From: Anthracocystis setariae
Lineage: Eukaryota; Basidiomycota; Ustilaginomycetes; Ustilaginales; Ustilaginaceae
Assembly: GCA_928724745.1 (NCBI GenBank)
Contig: CAKMXJ010000037.1
Span: 992,001 to 1,056,000, forward strand
Length of the DNA: 64,000 nucleotides
Direction: 5' to 3'
Shown here: piece by piece, positions 57,291-64,000 of the stretch
How positions within the stretch are numbered: the stretch's first letter is position 1
Layout: each line of letters opens with the position of its first letter
Program-made: the position numbers and the translations under genes
The notes under the pieces: model-generated
The model's input: only the letters and a program-made list of their open reading frames with translations
Databases searched by the model: none
Told to the model about the DNA's origin: nothing

Positions 57291-59762
57291 GGTGCGGTAA
57301 CGTCGGTATAGTCTGCTTTATTGGTGTTGTACTTTGGGTCAAGGACACAGGGTGACTGCTTCTGGGTTGCTGAACACTGAGCACCAAGATTTAGGTCCAC
57401 ATGTCGAGCTACTGGATGCTGGAATCTTAGATCAACGAAGTTGCGCTGTAAATCTGCAAGGCGAGGCAAAGTCGAGAACCTGTCGACGTTTGGGCGGTCG
57501 AGTGCTGCAACATCCACTGTTAGCTCTGTACGACTCCTTTTCCTAGAGTTGATGTAGTGGTACAAGAGACAAGCTCGACTTCAGTGTGATGGCGAGGCTG
57601 CGTGCATCAGAGTGAAGTACTTGCTGATGTTACACGAACGGATGAGGCTGAGGGTAGAGCTCGTCTCGAGGAACAAGACTAGCGACACGATGATGAGAGA
57701 CGAGAGGTGAACTTTCAGGTTCTGCAGCTTTGCAGCAAAATGAATGATTGTGGAGCACCGAAAAACCAAGAGCCAACTCTACTGATTCGTCCCCATCTGC
57801 GAAAAAAAACGAAAGGTGATAGTTACCACGATCTGACAAGAAATCCAAGTTCGCGCCAGCCGCCGCAACGGCAAGATCCGCCCGCGTCCATGTCTCACAT
57901 CCGGCGCTTATATGCCCGGCTTGGACAGTAATGACCCTGCAAGGTCGGATCCACAAACCTTTGTGAGGCCAGGCCAGGGACGAAGAGTGACCAGAGCAAA
58001 GGGTCGAGCAAGATACAAAGTTCAGCTCGATGCAGAATTCGCTGGCTCCGAAGCATGTACGATCGAGCCAAAACCAGATCAGCACTGCACAGTGATAGTC
58101 ACTCATCACCCAACTCCACAACATAGAGGGTGTAGTCGGCCAAGGCACAATTGCGCAGTTGACATGGTGTGGTCGTTGATGCTGATGCTGCTGGATTCAG
58201 ATCACTCGCCACGACGTCCGAACACGGAAGCATTTGTTGTGTTCAAATCCGGTCATGTTCCAACGGGATGGAGAGAAGAGAGAGGGGTTCCGAACGATCT
58301 CGACCTTCCGGATCGACGCGCCTGTGCAGATGTGACGCGACGATGCCGTTCCGCTGAGAGAGGGCAAGCACTGCAGGGGCCACGTTTTCTGAAAACGAAT
58401 GCGCCTCGCCATGATCACGTTTGTTTTGCACAATCCCAAATTGAATCCGCCCACTTTCTCTCTCTTACTATGCGTTTGAAGCCGTGCTGGCGATGCCGAG
58501 CACAAGACGGGTGACGGATGATACGAAGAAAGCGGCGGGATTTCCGAATCCTTCCTGCTCGCATCGGCCTTTCCGAACGAGCTTCGGAGCTACCTACACA
58601 CTGTTCCTATCTTCTGGATTGGTGGCTTCGCCTTCTCTCTTTCTCGCTTTCTTTCACCTCAATTGAAATAGAGGGGTCGTGCACCAGCCACCAAGTTTTT
58701 GGACAAAAAAAAAAGGGGAAAAGAAAAAAAAAAAAAAACAAGGAAATTGGGAATCACAGTCCTGTATACAGAACCAGAAAAAAAAAAGTGTCATCCACTG
58801 CAGTCATGTATCACAAACTTGTTACTGCACACTGCGATTCCAGCTCTCGGAACTTCCCAATTCATTACACACTACTACTACACTGTATTTCCAGCACCGT
58901 ATTTGCCCATTTTTGGCGCTGCGCGTGCTTGCGAAATCGGTCTGCTGTTTCTGCCGAAGTCTACTCAGACCAACACTCGACCCACTCGCCGGCGCCAGGC
59001 TCACTCCACGCTCACTACAGCGAGAGACTCTCTCTCTCTCTCTCTCTCACCTACCCAGCTGGGCACCGCTCCTTTTAGCGTCAAATTCCACTTACTTGAC
59101 ACACGCGGAAGCAGCCTGTCAACTGCCCTCACTCATCCCAATTCACCTTGCTGCCTCTTTCCATCTTCTGGCTCTCGGCTTCAAGCTCTAAAGTCACCTC
59201 ACCCTTTCGCTGCCTCGCTCAGCTCAGCTCAGCTCAGCTCAGTTTTGTTCAAGCCATCATCACCACCACCATCTCGCAACTGCTTCTCTCTCGCCTATCT
59301 TCACCACGCCCTCTGCGTCAGAGTCCCTCTCCCTCTCTTTTTCGCTCAGCCAGCACAGTTGCCCGACCGTACCTGTTCAAGGTTGTTGTTCTTCTCTCGA
59401 CTGCCGTCTCTGAGGCATTCCACGCTCCCAGCGCCATATCCTCCGTCTCGTCCCATTTGATACCACCATCTGTCGCATCGACGCCATCGACGCTTTCAAT
59501 CCTTGCATACATCCAATTTTCGTCTCGACTTAAGCACAGCGCTCGTCGCCACAGACTCACGACAAATCATCACTCTCATCAGGCAGTGAGATCACTCGGT
59601 CTACATATCCAGCAGCATTCTCCAAAAGAGCATCCCATTCACAATCACAACCGCCAACCGATGTATTGATTTACCGATCTCACTTTCTAGGCAAGCAAAC
59701 CGGTGTCGCTCCAACTCTAGCGCTTGTTGGTGTCGTGTCATTGCTCCGGACATTCAGTCGCG
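57291..59762. promoter_or_regulatory. 2.5 kb gene-free divergent region with long pyrimidine-rich leader
   Basis: This is the longest stretch without a supported gene. ORFs up to about 200 codons occur on both strands but show no recognisable family. The left part (57300-58650) has mixed composition. Then come A-runs (about 58706-58738 and 58779-58788), a TC repeat (59028-59049), CTCAG tandem repeats (about 59217-59242) and C/T-rich sequence up to the start at 59763. It probably holds the THP3 promoter and a long promoter and 5' UTR for the giant rightward gene; a non-coding transcript is possible. Confidence 0.45.
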
Positions 59763-62700
59763 ATGCCCGAATCACTGCATCGTGTCGAGCCTCAGATTAG
59801 CAGTTCGCGGCCCAGGATGAGCTCCATGTATGACGAATTCGGTCGTCTCTCCGCCTCGACATCGGCGGCTTCAGGCCTCTCCGCATCGTCCTTATCGCTT
59901 TCTTCAAATGCGCCAGTCCGTACTCGCTTGAACTCAACCATCGGCATCTCGTCCACCGCGCCACTCTCGAGTGCATCCAGCGCTCGTGCGCGCACCATGT
60001 CGTCAACATCACGTCTATCAACCACCCCCCAAACCGAAGCCGCTGCTGATCCAAAGCATCGATCCGATCGTCCCTATGCTACAGTAGGCTCGAGGCAACC
60101 TCCAGCATCAGCGAACCAGGATGTTGCCTATTCGCCTAGCACTACCACTCGCCGCTCTTCGTGGACGTCTCAGAAATTATCTCTGTCCGCTGGATCATCT
60201 CTTGCCGATTTGGATACCCATGTCGCTGTGGCCAGCCATTCTTCCAACGGCACTAACGGCACCAGCGCGAGGCCCAACACCGGATCGAGAATTCCTTCCT
60301 TCGGCCGCTCGGCCTCTGGACACCCTCGACTCGGTGATGCCCTTCTCGGTCAGAGGAAGGTGAGCGACTCTTCCTCTCGCCTTTCGACAACGATGGCGGC
60401 ATCGTCATCGAGCTCTTCACTTATCTTCCCAGCAAGGACAGACTCGCTCTCGCGCTCCAATCGTCTCGCCAGCAACGCGACCTCGGCCTCCATGAGCTCC
60501 AGTCAGTCCATAGGCAGCGTGTCTTCCGCGTCTCGCTCCACCAGTGGCTCCATGGGCCCACCGATGTCGGCATCCCAGTCGTCGAGCATGATCGGTCGAA
60601 GGACAACCAACATCGCCCAGTCAGGATCTTCCAATCTAGGGGTCTCCCACACTGGTTCTCAGCCCAAGATCTCGCCATCTCTTCCCAACTTTGGTCAAAG
60701 CTTTGGTGTCACCCTGTTCGATGACGATACAATTGGCCTTCGCGGCTCAGATGCTCCCGGCAGCATCGCCGAAGTGGATGAGCGCGACGACGAAGGACGC
60801 ACACCGCTAGCTTCATCGGGTCCCTTCCCTGCTTCCGACTCACACACCTCCGCCTCGATCTCGAAAGCCAAGCTGTCCGACATGCACCTTGGTTTGCGCG
60901 AATCACCGAGTCTCTCTTCGCGCTTCTCCAACTTTTCCAGTGCACTCGCCACCCCTGAGGCGTCCGATGATCCCAGCAAGGCGCTCAGTAGGTCGGCTGG
61001 CTCCTCGGGTTCAAAGTCTGGCCTCGGCATCGGCCATCCCGATCTCGCTTTGGAAACGAGAAACCGACATCTCGCCGCGGCAAACACCGACACTTGGCAA
61101 ACACCCGAAAAGTTTGGTCTGCAAAGCCGCACGCCCAGTACCACTACCCCTCACGTCTATGATCGAGCTGGACAGATCGGCATAGGCGAACTAGCCACAC
61201 CGAGGTACAACTTCGCCACCACGTCCTTACCGCAATGGAAGGCGAATGCCGAAGCGACGCCGCTGACTTCCGCCAAATTTCACCAGAAGCGCAACGTGAG
61301 CAGCGCTCTGACCGACGACGGAACAGCTCCATCGCATAGCAGTGCTTCTGGCCCCGAGAGCCACGATTCGGCCTTGATGCGCGAGGCAGAGAACAAGAGA
61401 TCCAATGACCCGCAGTACTCGCGACGAAACGAGCCAGTTCGCCATTCCCGCTCCATCTCGCACTCTTCTGTCAACAGCATGCAACGCAACGTGACGCGGG
61501 ATCCCAACGAGCTCCTTTCGAATCTGCCAACCAGTCCTTCCGTTCCCGGTCGCCATATGCCCCTGGGTGGAAACGCATCTCTGGCTGCCCTGCCGCGCGT
61601 TTATTCTGACAAACAGTCCGACTTTATGGCCGAACTCGACGGTGTGGCCGCAAGCATCGGCGCCGCACCCGAAAGTCCGTCGTTCTCGATCAGCGCGCGC
61701 ACCGAGTCCGACTACAGCATCGTGCAGCAGGACTCGATGGATAGGTCTGCCATCCGCTCTCGAAGCCTTGCCACGAAGCCCGATACCAACAAAGCAGCAC
61801 GCGACCGATGGCCGGCTATTGGCGACCTCTCGTGGTCTGCAGGAGAGACGGGACCGTTTGGCTCAGGCGCTGCAGGTCTCGGTATCGAAGGTTCAAAGTC
61901 CATGACTTTTGGAGATGTCAACTTTGGCAACGGCACAAATGACGACGAATGGCGCCAAAGCTTCGATCTCAATGCCGCCATCACAGACTTACTCAACGAC
62001 CACGATGAGCTCCACCGCCGCAGACAGCTGCGCGACCGGGCAGCGTCTGACGCCTCCGAAGTGAGCTCGGCCGCCGCCAAAGCTTCCGTACGTAAGAGAT
62101 CCGATTCTCTAAGGCATGCCGATGACTCCCTCGCTTCTAGCCGAGTGCCGACTTACTCCACCCAAAGCACATCTGGTGCGCAGGTGGAAGGACAGCGCAG
62201 CCAGCCCATCGCCACTCGAAGAGAGAGACTCGCCAGTGTTGGAGCAAATCCCCAGAATGCTGGCTCCGTCGGGGTCCCCTCGACGCCATTGAGTAGCCAC
62301 GGCACACCGAGGTCGTCCCGCAACAGCGCCTCGCTGCGCAACAAGCGAGCATCTACTGCTAGTATCGGCCAGTCACTTCTCAGAGGCTCTGTCCCCTTTG
62401 GCCATGCAGATGAATACGAGAGTCGGCTCAACTCGCGCGAGGACGCTGCCGCTGATGCTCTTCGCAAGCTGGATGGTCTCAAGCTCGAGCCCAAGAGCCC
62501 TCGCGCCAGCCGAGTAGTGTCGCGACCAAACAGCGCCGGCAAGAAGACGCCGGGAACCAACAGCAGAGGCTCTTCGCCAAGCTCGCGAAATCGACGCTCC
62601 AGCAACTATGATGTGTCATCGCGCTCGATCGACAAGGCGAGAGGCTCGGAGGAATCTGTTGCACGGAACGGTCTGCGATCCTCGAAGCTCGTCACCCGGG

Positions 62701-64000
62701 TACGGACTGGCGACGACCCAACCGGTACGTCCAACAGCTCCCTGCAGGAGCCCCTGCGCACGTCGGTCTACTCGAGCCCACGTCTACGTCGCTCGCAGCT
62801 GCCGCCGATGCCGCAGAACGAGATCACGCAAGGCGCTCGTAGAGCGTCTGCTGTGCAGAGCAGTGGGGTTAAGGATGCATCGGCCAATGCGAGCCCGATG
62901 TTCGGAGCCCCCATCACCGCCCGTACCGTCTCGCGTTCCAAGCGCATGAGCGGCAACAGCGATGGCTCCGGTGTAGGATCCGACGGTGGACGCCACGATG
63001 CTTCCGCTGGTGCCTATGACGACCCCGAGTCTTCCAAGAGTAGTGCGATTCCGCCCGTGCCGCCTTTGCCCAAGCTATGGGAAGGCTCGCGTTCTACTTC
63101 GCTGACGTCCGAAGCTTTCCGAGCCGCTGCAGGTAAGAGTCCGAGCATCACGGCCAGCCACAGCTTTGTCTCGACCCGCAGTGGGCTCAGTGCCGATATT
63201 AGCGACAAGGCGACTACACCCAAGTCCCCACTCAGTCCACGTACGCAGGAGCTCGCCGAAGTGGCCGCAATGGTTGTCCGGAAGCCAAGTCTCGGTGTGC
63301 TCAGTGACAAGAACTCGCGAGGTTCCTCAACGAACGATGTCTCTATGCAGTGCGCCACTGCCGAGCCAATCGAGGAGATGGTCTCATCCTCTGTTCCCCC
63401 AGCGGCCTCCGAAAAGACTTCTTTCAACTCAAGCGACGCTGCGGACACTAGCACAGCGAGCACCGCTCCGCTCCCCAAATCCAGCGCTCTGCGTCGTGCC
63501 AGTGTAGCCTCGCTCAGCAGACTCATCCGGCCCAGTCCAAAGGACAAAGACGCGGATCAGCCACCGTCTAGCACCGCCGCGTTGGAGGTCAGCACCAGCC
63601 CCAAAGCTCGACGAACGCCCTCTTTCTTCCAGCGTGCGCCTAAGTCGAATGACGGTGTGCCTGCGTCGGAATCGGGCTCACAGGACAGCGGTCGTCTTTC
63701 GCGCAAATCACTACTCGGTATTGCGGGTGGGCTTCTCAATCGATCAGGATCTCGACGCATCGCCGCCGCCAAGGACGCTGAGGCTTCCGGGGCTGCCTCG
63801 CAGGCACAGGACTCCTCGCCTGTGCGAAGACGCGGCCAGACTCTTCCTTCAGCGGACGAATCAGCCCAGAGGTCGCGGGAACGCGTGCCGGAAGCTGTCC
63901 CAAGCGTAGATTCTGTCACCGCCCAGACCCCCTCGCGATCCGTGAGGATGGTTGCGGCCAGAGGTGTGCCATCTTCTAGCCCAAAAATGGGCCCTCGCAC
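59763..64000 (+). CDS. Giant Ser-rich protein, N-terminal 1412 codons (3' truncated by window edge); possible DYRK/Pom1-type kinase
   Basis: The frame is open from the ATG at 59763 to the last base of the window with no stop, so at least 1412 residues are encoded. The sequence is low-complexity and Ser/Ala/Arg-rich (MPESLHRVEPQISSSRPRMS at the start), with many SP and RxxS sites and no folded domain seen. Short islands such as LPNFGQSFGVTLFDDD, IPPVPPLPKLW, TPSFFQR and SRKSLLGIAGGLLNRSGSRR followed by RRRGQTL recall the regions that precede the kinase domain in fungal Pom1/DYRK2 kinases. This is a weak inference; the diagnostic domain would lie beyond the window. The coding status is strongly supported by the long open frame and its G/C-ending codons. 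Confidence 0.7.
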   Translation, partial: MPESLHRVEPQISSSRPRMSSMYDEFGRLSASTSAASGLSASSLSLSSNAPVRTRLNSTIGISSTAPLSSASSARARTMSSTSRLSTTPQTEAAADPKHRSDRPYATVGSRQPPASANQDVAYSPSTTTRRSSWTSQKLSLSAGSSLADLDTHVAVASHSSNGTNGTSARPNTGSRIPSFGRSASGHPRLGDALLGQRKVSDSSSRLSTTMAASSSSSSLIFPARTDSLSRSNRLASNATSASMSSSQSIGSVSSASRSTSGSMGPPMSASQSSSMIGRRTTNIAQSGSSNLGVSHTGSQPKISPSLPNFGQSFGVTLFDDDTIGLRGSDAPGSIAEVDERDDEGRTPLASSGPFPASDSHTSASISKAKLSDMHLGLRESPSLSSRFSNFSSALATPEASDDPSKALSRSAGSSGSKSGLGIGHPDLALETRNRHLAAANTDTWQTPEKFGLQSRTPSTTTPHVYDRAGQIGIGELATPRYNFATTSLPQWKANAEATPLTSAKFHQKRNVSSALTDDGTAPSHSSASGPESHDSALMREAENKRSNDPQYSRRNEPVRHSRSISHSSVNSMQRNVTRDPNELLSNLPTSPSVPGRHMPLGGNASLAALPRVYSDKQSDFMAELDGVAASIGAAPESPSFSISARTESDYSIVQQDSMDRSAIRSRSLATKPDTNKAARDRWPAIGDLSWSAGETGPFGSGAAGLGIEGSKSMTFGDVNFGNGTNDDEWRQSFDLNAAITDLLNDHDELHRRRQLRDRAASDASEVSSAAAKASVRKRSDSLRHADDSLASSRVPTYSTQSTSGAQVEGQRSQPIATRRERLASVGANPQNAGSVGVPSTPLSSHGTPRSSRNSASLRNKRASTASIGQSLLRGSVPFGHADEYESRLNSREDAAADALRKLDGLKLEPKSPRASRVVSRPNSAGKKTPGTNSRGSSPSSRNRRSSNYDVSSRSIDKARGSEESVARNGLRSSKLVTRVRTGDDPTGTSNSSLQEPLRTSVYSSPRLRRSQLPPMPQNEITQGARRASAVQSSGVKDASANASPMFGAPITARTVSRSKRMSGNSDGSGVGSDGGRHDASAGAYDDPESSKSSAIPPVPPLPKLWEGSRSTSLTSEAFRAAAGKSPSITASHSFVSTRSGLSADISDKATTPKSPLSPRTQELAEVAAMVVRKPSLGVLSDKNSRGSSTNDVSMQCATAEPIEEMVSSSVPPAASEKTSFNSSDAADTSTASTAPLPKSSALRRASVASLSRLIRPSPKDKDADQPPSSTAALEVSTSPKARRTPSFFQRAPKSNDGVPASESGSQDSGRLSRKSLLGIAGGLLNRSGSRRIAAAKDAEASGAASQAQDSSPVRRRGQTLPSADESAQRSRERVPEAVPSVDSVTAQTPSRSVRMVAARGVPSSSPKMGPR

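Noticed and set aside
58195..58270. A GTTCAAATCC box resembling a tRNA T-loop
   Set aside because: The flanking bases do not form a T-arm stem and no matching D-arm or acceptor stem is found nearby.
57630..58514. ORFs of 172 (minus) and 200 (plus) codons in the long gene-free region
   Set aside because: No recognisable domain; one is Trp/Cys-rich and the other Arg-rich in the manner of chance frames. They overlap each other on opposite strands.

Overview
This 64 kb window is nuclear DNA from a basidiomycete fungus, most probably a smut of the Ustilaginaceae (Ustilago, Sporisorium or Pseudozyma type). The evidence is dense single-copy eukaryotic housekeeping genes on both strands, mostly long intronless ORFs with G/C-rich third positions, a few short introns (about 75-200 bp, GTAAGT-like donors), divergent pyrimidine-rich promoters and abundant microsatellites. 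I saw no transposon, rRNA, tRNA or CRISPR array. Assignments rest on recognising protein families by eye; the genus is an inference.

Layout, left to right. 1-9 kb: 3' end of NUP85, RFC3, AMP deaminase, a probable DASH-complex Spc34 homologue and a spliced cytochrome b5 protein. 9-21 kb: HSE1 (ESCRT-0), APP1 phosphatase, methylenetetrahydrofolate reductase, a five-exon SKP1 and a Zn2Cys6 regulator whose zinc cluster is split by an intron. 21-33 kb: PAF1, a CUE/CCCH/Smr nuclease-like protein, PUS3/DEG1 and an unusual mitochondrial fusion ORF. 33-41 kb: complex I 21 kDa-type subunit, Sec72-like TPR protein, AP-2 sigma (APS2), TRAPPC12 homologue and ARP8. 42-50 kb: a cation-chloride cotransporter, an orphan secreted or GPI-type protein, a Ctr copper transporter and PRP38. 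50-64 kb: dynein intermediate chain, homoserine kinase, an Ubl-BAG co-chaperone with a 21-residue polyglutamine tract, THP3/LENG8, a 2.5 kb gene-free region, and the first 1412 codons of a giant serine-rich protein that runs off the window.

The genes form no operon or biosynthetic cluster; neighbours share promoters (divergent pairs) or close 3' ends (convergent pairs) but not pathways. The strongest candidate for something undescribed is the ORF at 29617-32712. It joins a mitochondrial ribosome-silencing-factor (RsfS/Iojap/Atp25-N) domain, interrupted by a whole neugrin/Rrg9 domain, to a complete class II asparaginyl-tRNA synthetase, with a second presequence-like stretch at the junction. 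This suggests a mitochondrial-translation polyprotein cleaved after import.
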